Shown here piece by piece: positions 1-6,622 of a stretch of 10,898 nt of DNA. Below the pieces are notes generated by a model. It was not told the DNA's origin, made no database searches, and saw nothing but the letters and a program-made list of their open reading frames with translations. A program made the position numbers and the translations under genes. Position 1 is the first letter of the stretch, and each line of letters begins with the position of its first letter. The stretch is taken from positions 1 to 10,898 of the forward strand of contig JAZSQZ010000085.1 in NCBI GenBank assembly GCA_045538175.1. Reading direction: 5' to 3'. The DNA is from JAZSQZ01 sp045538175 (GTDB lineage: Bacteria; Bacillota; Clostridia; Christensenellales; UBA1242).

Positions 1-633
1 ATTTACGCAGTTAATAAAGAAACTAATAAAGTTGAATTTATTAGTGCTTCTTTATATTTAATTAAAAAAGATATGATTGCTGCTGATAAAAAATTAGAAG
101 ATTACTTAATTTTAGAGGATATTGATATGAAGTATATCTCACGAATTGTTTATGTAGATGGTGATTGTATTTACAATAACAAAAAATTCTGGATTGACGA
201 AGCACAAAATATTGCTGATGATTATGAAAATCACGAAGTATTAGATTTTATGGGATTACCAGTTGATAAATTCCGTTTTGAAACTGAATTTAATTCTAAT
301 ACTTCACGAATTTCAAACATTGATGGTATAGCCGGTGAAGTTGAATACAACATTACTGTAGGAAACGAATTTATTTCTTTGTTCCGTGAAGAATGTGTAA
401 AAACAGACTTTAAATCTATTACACCTCTTGAAATAGCACAGAAACTTTCTTCAGTAATTGGATTGGTTCAAACTGGTTCATTTAGAGAAGCAAAACAAGT
501 TCTACAAACGATAGAAAATGACCAATTTTTAACACCTGAAAGAGTTCAAAAGTATATTGATATGATGGATAGTGCAGACGCTATTGAATATGCAACTGAA
601 GAAGATTTTTACTACACAGCAACTGATGTTTAG
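1..633 (+). CDS. unrecognised phage protein, 5' end outside the window
   Basis: The reading frame is open from base 1. The first ATG (base 73) has no Shine-Dalgarno sequence in front of it, so the real start is probably left of the window and at least 210 residues are present. I do not recognise the family. The visible part begins with alternating strands and helices, has a central beta-rich stretch, and ends in a helical region (about residues 160-210 of the visible part) with an acidic C-terminus rich in Asp, Glu and Tyr. There is no signal peptide or membrane segment. It ends in tandem stops TAG-TAA and is followed 24 nt later by an intrinsic terminator, so it is the last gene of a transcription unit arriving from the left. 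Its position before the tail genes suggests a virion or assembly role, but that is inference only. Confidence 0.8.
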   Translation: MYAVNKETNKVEFISASLYLIKKDMIAADKKLEDYLILEDIDMKYISRIVYVDGDCIYNNKKFWIDEAQNIADDYENHEVLDFMGLPVDKFRFETEFNSNTSRISNIDGIAGEVEYNITVGNEFISLFREECVKTDFKSITPLEIAQKLSSVIGLVQTGSFREAKQVLQTIENDQFLTPERVQKYIDMMDSADAIEYATEEDFYYTATDV

Positions 634-656
634 TAAATTTATCCACAATTAATCTG

Positions 657-680
657 AAGGGTCCTGTATAGGACCCTTTT
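657..680 (+). terminator. intrinsic terminator
   Basis: A perfect 9-bp stem (AAGGGTCCT with AGGACCCTT) closes a GTAT tetraloop at 666-669. The stem ends in a run of T (677-680). It lies 24 nt after the stop of the gene to its left and just before the CATAAATA box, so it separates two transcription units. Confidence 0.9.
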
Positions 681-682
681 CT

Positions 683-690
683 CATAAATA
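683..690 (+). promoter_or_regulatory. T4-late-like promoter box CATAAATA
   Basis: CATAAATA differs by one base from the T4 late promoter core TATAAATA, the site used by gp55-type late sigma factors. With T4 spacing, transcription would start near 696, so the mRNA would begin essentially at the strong ribosome site AAAGGAGG (694-701) of the next gene. It directly follows a terminator, where a new promoter is expected. The match past the core is poor, and AT-rich DNA gives such 8-mers by chance, so this is a reasonable but unproven call. Confidence 0.45.
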
Positions 691-705
691 TAGAAAGGAG
701 GTTTT

Positions 706-1158
706 ATGGAAAGTAAAGTAAAAGTAGTTGAAGAAGAACACGGCGATTTTCAATGGTCAGCAAATAAAGATAAAACAGTATTTACTTTATTAAAAGACGC
801 AAAAATTACTCTTACTTTGAACGATGGTAAAAAATATACCTTTGCTTTTAAAAAGGGTTTTATCTGTGATGGTTTGAGTGTTCCTAAAGCATTCCAATGG
901 TTCTTACCACGCTGGTTAGATAAAAATATGTTGTATAACTTAGCAGGTGTAGTTCACGATTCTCTTTATGCTGATAAAGGTTACAAAATTTTCACTCGTG
1001 ATGATTCAGATGCTATCTTTAGAGGATTATTGAGAATGGCTGGTTGTAATCGTTTTCACGCTTCTATGGCAGATTTTATGCTTGGTATATTTGCTAAAAG
1101 CCATTGGGGTGACGATACTTTCAACTGTAAAGATTTAGTGAAATTGACAGTTAAATGA
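706..1158 (+). CDS. DUF1353 family phage protein
   Basis: 150 residues, typical of the DUF1353 family of small phage proteins, whose function is not established. The family pattern is visible in order: a beta-rich N-terminal part; GFICDGLSVP (51-60), matching the usual 'F.tD.aSvP' signature; VHDSLY (83-88), matching the conserved 'HD.LY'; and R98/D102 in the helix that follows, where the family has 'R..aD..F'. The conserved His and Asp residues look like an active or metal site, but this is inference. The start has a near-perfect ribosome site, AAAGGAGG at 694-701. The stop overlaps the start of the next gene (ATGA), so the two are probably translationally coupled. In other phages DUF1353 genes tend to occur near tail or lysis genes, and tail genes follow here. 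Confidence 0.8.
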   Translation: MESKVKVVEEEHGDFQWSANKDKTVFTLLKDAKITLTLNDGKKYTFAFKKGFICDGLSVPKAFQWFLPRWLDKNMLYNLAGVVHDSLYADKGYKIFTRDDSDAIFRGLLRMAGCNRFHASMADFMLGIFAKSHWGDDTFNCKDLVKLTVK

Positions 1159-1952
1159 GTATAAAAGAAGCAATAACAAAGAAGTTCCCTTTAGCACAAT
1201 TTAATAAAGATAGTTCATTCAAGAATATATCTGTTTTGGAAGACAGAATAAATTACTTGGCTAATTTAGTAGAAGAACTTCAAACAAAATTAGAAAATCA
1301 GTCTTCAGGTGGTGGAAGTTCTGGCGGTTCAGGTGATGAACCAGTAACTGAATATGTTACTATTGGAAATAAAACATATACTTATGTTACTATTGGTAAT
1401 TTAGATGTAATGACAAGTAATTTGGATTATGAAGTAACATATACAAGAACTTCAACAAATGAAATGAACGAAACTGAACTTATTGAAATGTATAAAGATG
1501 ATGATACTGGTATAAGTGATTTCCCAACTAACTTACACGGTTGGACTTTCTCTGTTGAAGAAAATGGTATTAGGTACTATACAAAGACAACAACTAGACC
1601 AGCTTCGGCAGTAGCACACTTTAATGGTGAAGCATTTTATTCTTACAATTCACAATCCAAAGCAACAATAGAAGCTATTGTTCCTACAGGATGGCGAATT
1701 TGTACAGCTGCAGATATTACATCTATAAAAATAGCTTTGGAAGCATATAGTCTTGAAGATTTTGATGTAATAAATCCTACAGTTGATGGATATTATGACC
1801 CAGTTCTTTTCACACAAGATACTTCTAGTTTTTATTTAATTAATGGTGCTGGATTGAACGATGGTGAATGTGTTGTTATATCTCATAGAGGTATAAAGAC
1901 AGCACAAGTTGGTTCTAAATATGCTCACATTAGATTAGTCAGAAATAAATAA
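1155..1952 (+). CDS. coiled-coil plus FISUMP-like domain protein, candidate tail adhesin
   Basis: 265 residues in three parts. Residues about 25-48 form an amphipathic helix that looks like an oligomerising coiled coil. Residues 50-60 are an almost pure Gly/Ser linker. Residues 66-264 resemble the 'Fibrobacter succinogenes major paralogous' domain (FISUMP, TIGR02145). The signature 'YkTVkIGtQtWMAeNLNYev' is matched by TYTYVTIGNLDVMTSNLDYE (74-93), 'CPtGWhLPs..eW' by VPTGWRICTAADI (176-188), and 'ySVRCVkd' at the end by AHIRLVRNK. FISUMP domains are thought to share the C-type-lectin-like fold seen in several phage receptor-binding proteins. The layout of oligomeric stem, flexible linker and globular head fits a virion adhesin or fibre tip; that role is inferred. 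The start overlaps the previous stop (ATGA). No signal peptide is present. Confidence 0.75.
   Translation: MSIKEAITKKFPLAQFNKDSSFKNISVLEDRINYLANLVEELQTKLENQSSGGGSSGGSGDEPVTEYVTIGNKTYTYVTIGNLDVMTSNLDYEVTYTRTSTNEMNETELIEMYKDDDTGISDFPTNLHGWTFSVEENGIRYYTKTTTRPASAVAHFNGEAFYSYNSQSKATIEAIVPTGWRICTAADITSIKIALEAYSLEDFDVINPTVDGYYDPVLFTQDTSSFYLINGAGLNDGECVVISHRGIKTAQVGSKYAHIRLVRNK
1353..1400 (+). repeat. 30-bp-period direct repeat encoding YVTIGN twice
   Basis: Bases 1353-1370 and 1383-1400 match at 17 of 18 positions (core TATGTTACTATTGG). They sit exactly 30 bp apart in frame, so the protein carries YVTIGN at 67-72 and again at 77-82. The second copy aligns with the FISUMP signature and the first lies in the preceding strand. 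It looks like a small in-frame duplication or a beta-strand repeat. Confidence 0.7.
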
Positions 1953-1963
1953 TAAATACTATA
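1951..1963 (+). promoter_or_regulatory. T4-late-like promoter AATAAATACTATA
   Basis: It matches the extended T4 late consensus TATAAATACTATT at 11 of 13 positions, including the TAAATACTAT block. The predicted transcription start is near 1964, giving a short leader with a ribosome site (AGAGG, about 1967-1971) before the ATG at 1980. It begins inside the stop codon of the previous gene (TAA, 1950-1952), so reading from upstream can continue through it. It would drive the three-gene tail unit that ends at 5433. Confidence 0.6.
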
Positions 1964-1979
1964 ATTAGAGGTTTAAATT

Positions 1980-2567
1980 ATGTTAAATGAAGAATTTTAC
2001 GATTTAGTAGATAAATTAGCACTTATTAATGAAGATGCAGAAGAAAAACCTGTAAAGGCAGTATCGGTAGAAGAATTGGAAAAGGCTTCTAATGAAGAAA
2101 AACCTAAAGAAGGCGAAACCAAAAAAGGTGAAGCAAAAGAAACACAAGAAACAGAAACTGATGATAGTGAAAACATTAGTAAAGCCGTTAAAGATGCTAT
2201 TAAGCCACAGGTAGATGTAGCTTCATCAATTATCAATTCATTAAAAGATGCTTATGCAGACAACTGTAACAATTCTAAAGAACTTTCTGTTATGACAGAC
2301 CAAATTAAGAACTGGGAAAAGACCATTCGTGGTGCTTGCCAGACTATTGTAGATACTGTTAAGAATAAGAAGTTATTTAAGACAGATGAAAAAGGAAATT
2401 GGGTCAAAGGTGAAAATGGAAAGTATTTAGCTTGGAATGGAAAACAAATTAATAAGGTCTTCTCACCAAAAGCATTTTCTTGGTTAAAAGACAATGGTTC
2501 TCGTGACCGTTCTACATTGGATTTGTGTGCTGCTATAATGGTATTCTACAATTCAATAGTAGTCTAA
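1980..2567 (+). CDS. acidic, low-complexity N-terminus, unrecognised phage protein
   Basis: 195 residues; family not recognised. Residues 1-17 form a short helix. Residues about 18-66 are a highly charged stretch of Glu, Lys, Thr and Asp that is probably disordered. Residues about 67-130 look helical and may form a bundle or coiled coil. Residues about 130-195 form a compact basic and aromatic C-terminal part with several Trp and Lys-Gly turns, ending in a hydrophobic helix. There is no signal peptide; the final hydrophobic stretch is too short to be a convincing membrane anchor. The ribosome site AGAGG lies 8 nt before the ATG, behind the late-like promoter. The stop is 11 nt before the next start. 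A late structural or assembly protein, or a fibre chaperone, is plausible from context only. Confidence 0.8.
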   Translation: MLNEEFYDLVDKLALINEDAEEKPVKAVSVEELEKASNEEKPKEGETKKGEAKETQETETDDSENISKAVKDAIKPQVDVASSIINSLKDAYADNCNNSKELSVMTDQIKNWEKTIRGACQTIVDTVKNKKLFKTDEKGNWVKGENGKYLAWNGKQINKVFSPKAFSWLKDNGSRDRSTLDLCAAIMVFYNSIVV

Positions 2568-2578
2568 AAGGAGGTTAA

Positions 2579-4102
2579 ATGCCAAATTATCCTAAACAAG
2601 AGCCGGTGTTTACTGCTAATGGTATTCCAGTTACAGGTTGGAATTATGGTACTTTAGCTGATGGTCTTGAATTAACAGATAAAACCATCGTTCCTTTGGT
2701 TGATGCTATTAACAAGGGCAGTGATGATTTATCGTCTGTTTCAGGTTACTTACAAGGTGAAATTGACGAATTATATACTTTCTCAGGAAAGGTTGAAGTT
2801 TCTGCTGGCGAATTATCTGAAAGAATTACTGAAAATGCTAATGAAATTGACAAACTAAAAGCAGCTACTGATGTTATCAAGGTTTATCCAAAATATAGTG
2901 ACTTTACCAATGGTAGTGCTTCATTGTATCTTACAGATGAAGATACAATTAAAGTATTAGCAGATGAAAGTGATGGTGGTAAGCAAAATTATTATACTTA
3001 TTACACTGCTACACAAACTTGGACAAAAATTGGAAGTCTAGACCCTTATTATAGTAAATCAGAATTTGATGCATGGACCGCAGCTCGCTTTGATGGTACA
3101 AAAGCTAAAACTGCAGTGTTAGCAGACAATGCTACAAATTTGGCTGGAACAGATGGTCTTACTGTTGTAGAAAATGCTTCTAACGGTAAAGATATTTACG
3201 ATTGGGCTAATCCAAAGAAGAATGAAATACTAACTGCAGCAAATACTGCAAACTGTGTAAATGTAACAGCTAATATTGGTCACAATGCTGGTATTTACAC
3301 ATTTAGTTATACTGGTTATAAACCACAAGCTGATGGTACTTATTTATCTGCAAGTAACGCAGATGCTTCATACGGCATAACAATCGGTCCAAAGACAGAA
3401 TTTGTTACATCTGCTACTGCTGGCTCAGCTGCTTACAACTGGATTACTGCAAAGAGTGCTACATTGAGTGCTGGCGAAGGAATTAAATTTGAAAAGGCTG
3501 CTGATAATGTTCTTGGTATTAGAACAACAGGTGTTTTATTAAATAGCACAACATTCACTGCCGTATATGGTCAGCAACAATATCCTTTTAATCTAACCGG
3601 ATTTACTTTACAAGCTGGTGCGGGTATAGGTTTCACACAAGGTGCTAATAATGTATTACAAATTAATAATACTTCAAACAGTTATACAGGTAGTGACTGT
3701 ATTTGGATTGATACAGCAAACGATAATGCTATAACATTATCATCTATGGTTACTGCAACTGACTTCTGTTCTTCTGCTATGATTACTAATGCTGCTTCAG
3801 CTGGTATTGATATAGCTGCGATTGGTATGGCTTCATATGCAAGTGGTATTAAATATGGTAATGGTGCTGATGCTATTACTGCTGATACAACTGCAACAGT
3901 AACACACAGTGGTGTTGCTATTACTGGTACATATCTATCTGGTGGTACACAACAGTACATAAGTAGAAAGATTACTTGGTTTGACCTTATTGGTGCTGCA
4001 CAATATGTAACACAAAATCAGTTCATAGTAGCAAATAATACTGTATCTTCTATTGTATTAGGTACAACTGGTGAGGATTTAAATACACTTTACATTTATT
4101 AA
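2579..4102 (+). CDS. tail-fibre-like structural protein
   Basis: 507 residues, rich in Ala, Thr, Ser, Gly and Asn and poor in Cys, with the composition and short beta-repeats of a phage tail fibre or baseplate appendage. Residues about 40-97 have heptad-like spacing and probably form a trimeric coiled coil. Residues 98-160 form a module I recognise from tail proteins of many gut phages: DVIKVY, then DTIKVLADE, YYTYY, a Trp, IGSLDPYYSKSEFD. The rest is beta-rich. Two copies of a short motif, AGEGIKF...ADNVLGI (298-314) and AGAGIGF...ANNVLQI (346-362), lie 48 residues apart. The start follows a strong ribosome site (AAGGAGG, 2568-2574). It is 8 nt upstream of the next gene, so the two are co-transcribed. 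The exact role (long fibre, short fibre or connector) cannot be told. Confidence 0.8.
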   Translation: MPNYPKQEPVFTANGIPVTGWNYGTLADGLELTDKTIVPLVDAINKGSDDLSSVSGYLQGEIDELYTFSGKVEVSAGELSERITENANEIDKLKAATDVIKVYPKYSDFTNGSASLYLTDEDTIKVLADESDGGKQNYYTYYTATQTWTKIGSLDPYYSKSEFDAWTAARFDGTKAKTAVLADNATNLAGTDGLTVVENASNGKDIYDWANPKKNEILTAANTANCVNVTANIGHNAGIYTFSYTGYKPQADGTYLSASNADASYGITIGPKTEFVTSATAGSAAYNWITAKSATLSAGEGIKFEKAADNVLGIRTTGVLLNSTTFTAVYGQQQYPFNLTGFTLQAGAGIGFTQGANNVLQINNTSNSYTGSDCIWIDTANDNAITLSSMVTATDFCSSAMITNAASAGIDIAAIGMASYASGIKYGNGADAITADTTATVTHSGVAITGTYLSGGTQQYISRKITWFDLIGAAQYVTQNQFIVANNTVSSIVLGTTGEDLNTLYIY

Positions 4103-4110
4103 GGATTTTT

Positions 4111-5433
4111 ATGTTTCAATATCAAAAAGAAATAGAAAACACAGGACAATATGAAACACGCAAAACCCGTCATGGTTTATTAGCAAAACCTTGCGGTTTA
4201 AATTCTTTGTTATTGAAAGATGATGCTAGTAATACTGCAAACATATTAAACTTATTAACATTTAGTGGTCTGACTATGTGTGATAAACCTGTTAGTAAAT
4301 ATCCTGAAGGAGGTTATAACTTATATTCTGCATCTATATTGGCTTGTGAACCGTTTTTAATGTCTCCTTGTACAAGTCAGGCTGCTCCAGGCAACAAACA
4401 AAAAGAAGAACCTTATACAGAATGGGATGCAACTACAACACCTCCATTTGTACGAAAGTATGAAAATCAAACTCGTACATATATTTACCCTTTATTAAAT
4501 CCGATTTATGGTACAGGTGAAATGCCTTCAAACGCTCGTTTGTTTGATTTTTGTCCTCAACCTCAAAATTTAAGTGGCAATTTAAATTGGAATGATTTAT
4601 CTAAACTTTTTAACAGATATATTTTTAAACCTACTGAAGCTGAAAATAAATTTTACGGTGTAGGTGTTAGTAGTACTGGTTCAGATGCTGGTATTGTGGG
4701 TATGAAATCATCAACAAAATGTGGTGTTTATGAATATAGCAGTGGAGGAGGAACACCATCTGGTTATACACTAACATTAAAGGAAGCTAGTAATGGTCTT
4801 TATTTTATCAGCATAAAATTTGATGATGCTGTGCTTAGTAAAACGAACTACAACAATATTGAAGTAAAAATTAAAATTTTCGCAACAATTTCTTGTTTTA
4901 ATGCAGCACAAAATCTTAGTGGCACATTTTTAACTTCAAATGATGGTTTTACTGTTTGTTATAACAAAGCTAAATATGACGACCGTGCTTATTTGATAGA
5001 TGGTACTGCAGAAGACCACGAAGCTTTAATTTCAGAACGTGCAAACCAATATTCTTATGATTGGTGTCCGGTATATGCAGCCAGAGATATGATTGGTGAT
5101 TGTTATTTTTATTTTCCAAATAGCAAACCATCTGGTGTACCTACTTTGGTAAAAATATCTGATATTTGGGAAAATTATTACTTAGCAGGATCTGATAGCA
5201 CGCTTAAAGAGTATCTTAGTAGTGGTCCTATTTCTACTAACATTTATAGAGGCGAACTTGTTAGATATGGTGAAGCAACTTGGAAACCATACACAACAAC
5301 AGTCTCAAAATACAATTATGTAAATGTCGGATTTGGTATTAGGTCAAAATATACCAGTGGAATTGGTTATGATGTTCCTGTAGTAGGATATCCTCACTTT
5401 ATGGTTGCAATTGAAGTTGTTATACCATCGTAA
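4111..5433 (+). CDS. unrecognised 440-aa protein, last gene of the tail unit
   Basis: 440 residues; family not recognised. It is beta-rich with many Tyr, Asn, Ser and Thr, and has ten or so Cys spread along its length, which is unusual beside its Cys-poor neighbour. A Gly/Ser-rich turn (about residue 210) seems to divide an N-terminal part, rich in aromatic and Pro residues, from a central beta-sandwich-like part (about 215-275) and a C-terminal part. There is no signal peptide or transmembrane segment. The ribosome site AAGGA lies just before the ATG and the gap to the fibre gene is 8 nt. A second fibre subunit, a receptor-binding head or a baseplate decoration protein are all possible from position. 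Its last 14 bp overlap the 3' end of the convergent minus-strand gene. Confidence 0.8.
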   Translation: MFQYQKEIENTGQYETRKTRHGLLAKPCGLNSLLLKDDASNTANILNLLTFSGLTMCDKPVSKYPEGGYNLYSASILACEPFLMSPCTSQAAPGNKQKEEPYTEWDATTTPPFVRKYENQTRTYIYPLLNPIYGTGEMPSNARLFDFCPQPQNLSGNLNWNDLSKLFNRYIFKPTEAENKFYGVGVSSTGSDAGIVGMKSSTKCGVYEYSSGGGTPSGYTLTLKEASNGLYFISIKFDDAVLSKTNYNNIEVKIKIFATISCFNAAQNLSGTFLTSNDGFTVCYNKAKYDDRAYLIDGTAEDHEALISERANQYSYDWCPVYAARDMIGDCYFYFPNSKPSGVPTLVKISDIWENYYLAGSDSTLKEYLSSGPISTNIYRGELVRYGEATWKPYTTTVSKYNYVNVGFGIRSKYTSGIGYDVPVVGYPHFMVAIEVVIPS

Positions 5434-6265
5434 GTCTTCCACTACAAGGTGTAAAGGTCATTTCACCAAATTTTGGCTGACCATTTATTGAATAAAAATC
5501 TACTCTTACGAATTTAAAACCCTTTGCTAATTCTAAAGCATAGGGTTTTATTTTGTTCAAAATTTCTTTTTTACTTGGTGGTAATTTATTCAAAGCGTGC
5601 TTTGCGTTAATTTGAAAATCAGTTTCATTACCGTTTTCGTCACACCAGCAATAAAATTCACCCATATTTTTAGCAATTTTTTTAGTTAATTGGACTCCAA
5701 AGATTTGACCATTTTCACACCAAAAACTCCAGTCCATTAGTCCACCAAGGTCAGGTTGAATGATAACCCCTCTAGGCATATTGTGATACTGCCACTCCCA
5801 CCCACTAAGAAACGAATAATCTAGGAATAACCATTCATTGATTTGGTCAATCAAGAACTGGGCAGAGAACCCTAGTTTCTTGTCAAATTTAATATTCCAA
5901 CCTGACCCGTGATTACACTTTATAATCCATTTTCCGTCAGGTATTGTGTCAAACATTTCTTTTGTAAACTTTTCGCAATCAAATATGTAAGCTGGTTCTA
6001 TTGCCAATTCAGGAAATGTTTCTTTTATTTTACGAAAAGCCCAGATTTTGTTGCACCACAGTGCCTTCTCAGGATTCTTATCATAAATTTTGTAATGGTT
6101 AATTCGGTCAATAATGTTCTGCGGATTATCTACATTTACATTTGGTAAAAGATTTTTTATCCAATCTTTTGCATACTGTACTTTATCTTCAGCGAACCTA
6201 CAATTATTGTAGTCCGTATGATAAAGACCTTTCAACCATTCTTGACGATATTCTTCTTCACTCAT
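5420..6265 (-). CDS. TupA-like ATP-grasp protein, copy 2
   Basis: 281 residues, matching the TupA-like ATP-grasp family (PF14305), named after a teichuronopeptide synthesis protein of Bacillus and common in polysaccharide gene clusters. ATP-grasp enzymes typically join a carboxylate to an amine using ATP. Visible motifs are IIKCNHGSGWN (114-124), the nucleotide-binding Lys and Gly-rich loop, and the C-terminal FKFVRVDFYSI...FGEMTFTPCSG (250-276), where D256 and E268 should bind magnesium. It is a paralogue of the protein at 7119-8006: 28 of the first 56 aligned residues are identical by eye. The ribosome site AGGA is embedded in the end of the upstream gene, which overlaps it by 8 bp. The 3' end overlaps the plus-strand 440-aa gene by 14 bp. 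Cytoplasmic; substrate unknown. Confidence 0.85.
   Translation of the reverse strand: MSEEEYRQEWLKGLYHTDYNNCRFAEDKVQYAKDWIKNLLPNVNVDNPQNIIDRINHYKIYDKNPEKALWCNKIWAFRKIKETFPELAIEPAYIFDCEKFTKEMFDTIPDGKWIIKCNHGSGWNIKFDKKLGFSAQFLIDQINEWLFLDYSFLSGWEWQYHNMPRGVIIQPDLGGLMDWSFWCENGQIFGVQLTKKIAKNMGEFYCWCDENGNETDFQINAKHALNKLPPSKKEILNKIKPYALELAKGFKFVRVDFYSINGQPKFGEMTFTPCSGRLTMV
5515..5554 (+). terminator. intrinsic terminator inside the convergent gene
   Basis: TAAAACCCT (5515-5523) pairs perfectly with AGGGTTTTA (5542-5550). Within it, after a T-T mismatch, TGCT (5525-5528) pairs with AGCA (5537-5540) around an 8-nt loop. TTTTATTTTG follows the GGG on the plus strand. It lies about 80 nt after the plus-strand stop at 5433 and is the only terminator-like structure for that operon, yet it lies within the coding sequence of the minus-strand ATP-grasp gene. 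On the minus strand the hairpin lacks a good T-tract after it, so its polarity favours the plus-strand transcript. Confidence 0.65.
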
Positions 6266-6551
6266 TGAAATCCTGATTTAATTCTATTAATTTTTGTCTG
6301 GTCAAATATTTTTTGTACACAGCACTTGGTACAACAACATATTTAATACCTTGAACAGGACCATCATATACTTTTAGTCCTCTAACTTCACAAGCACTTT
6401 TTATTTTAATGTAACTTGGAAAATAACCGATACCTGTTTCTACTTGGTAATCACCGTTTTCAAGTTTAATTATGTTTTTGAATTTATCTTCCATAGAAAT
6501 CAAAGACATAATTCCCCTAATTATTTCTATCGGATCTGTTTCTTTTGGCAT
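6258..6551 (-). CDS. unrecognised small protein with two possible starts
   Basis: 97 residues from the first ATG; family not recognised. It begins with a short helix, continues as a small alpha/beta protein (strands around residues 29-50 and 58-75) and ends in a basic helix with the tail ELNQDFNE. The first start (6551) has only a weak ribosome site (GTGAG). Met15, at 6509, has a better one, AGGGGA, five nt upstream, giving an 83-residue form. The stop overlaps the start of the next gene by 8 bp and the C-terminal codons for NQDF carry that gene's ribosome site, so translation is likely coupled to the ATP-grasp protein downstream. It lies just past an intrinsic terminator and so may need its own promoter or read-through. 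It may be a helper of the ATP-grasp enzyme; that is a guess from position. Confidence 0.7.
   Translation of the reverse strand: MPKETDPIEIIRGIMSLISMEDKFKNIIKLENGDYQVETGIGYFPSYIKIKSACEVRGLKVYDGPVQGIKYVVVPSAVYKKYLTRQKLIELNQDFNE
6513..6518 (-). promoter_or_regulatory. internal ribosome binding site AGGGGA
   Basis: AGGGGA on the minus strand stands five nt before the in-frame ATG at 6509 (Met15 of the 97-aa reading). It is clearly better than the site before the first ATG at 6551, so the true protein may start here, or both forms may be made. Confidence 0.45.
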
Positions 6552-6564
6552 ATAATCTCACATA

Positions 6565-6603
6565 AAAGAAAAGCCACTTTTAATCAGTGGTTTTAAAAGT
6601 GGC
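6565..6603 (-). terminator. intrinsic terminator closing the gp47-to-163-aa unit
   Basis: On the minus strand GCCACTTTT (6603-6595) pairs with AAAAGTGGC (6581-6573), followed by TTTTCTTTT. A shorter alternative, CCACT with AGTGG around GATTAAA, uses the same 3' arm and T-tract. It lies 20 nt after the 163-aa gene and 13-21 nt before the next minus-strand gene, so it ends one unit and restricts expression of the next. Confidence 0.8.
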
Positions 6604-6622
6604 AAATTTCTTTTTTATTTTT

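Noticed and set aside
631..636. TAG followed by TAA, as a sign of TAG recoding seen in some gut phages
   Set aside because: No long gene has an in-frame TAG and the intrinsic terminator follows closely. A tandem stop under the standard code explains it.
1155..1952. Variable protein of a diversity-generating retroelement, given the lectin-like fold
   Set aside because: No reverse transcriptase, template repeat or adenine-biased variable region is visible in the window.
1997..2494. Minus-strand open frames opposite the acidic protein gene
   Set aside because: Serine- and phenylalanine-rich translations are the expected antisense of Glu/Lys-rich codons; no ribosome sites.
5334..5356. TGGTAT/ATACCA inverted repeat as a minus-strand terminator after the ATP-grasp gene
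   Set aside because: Only 6 bp with a long loop, and the minus strand has no T-tract after it.
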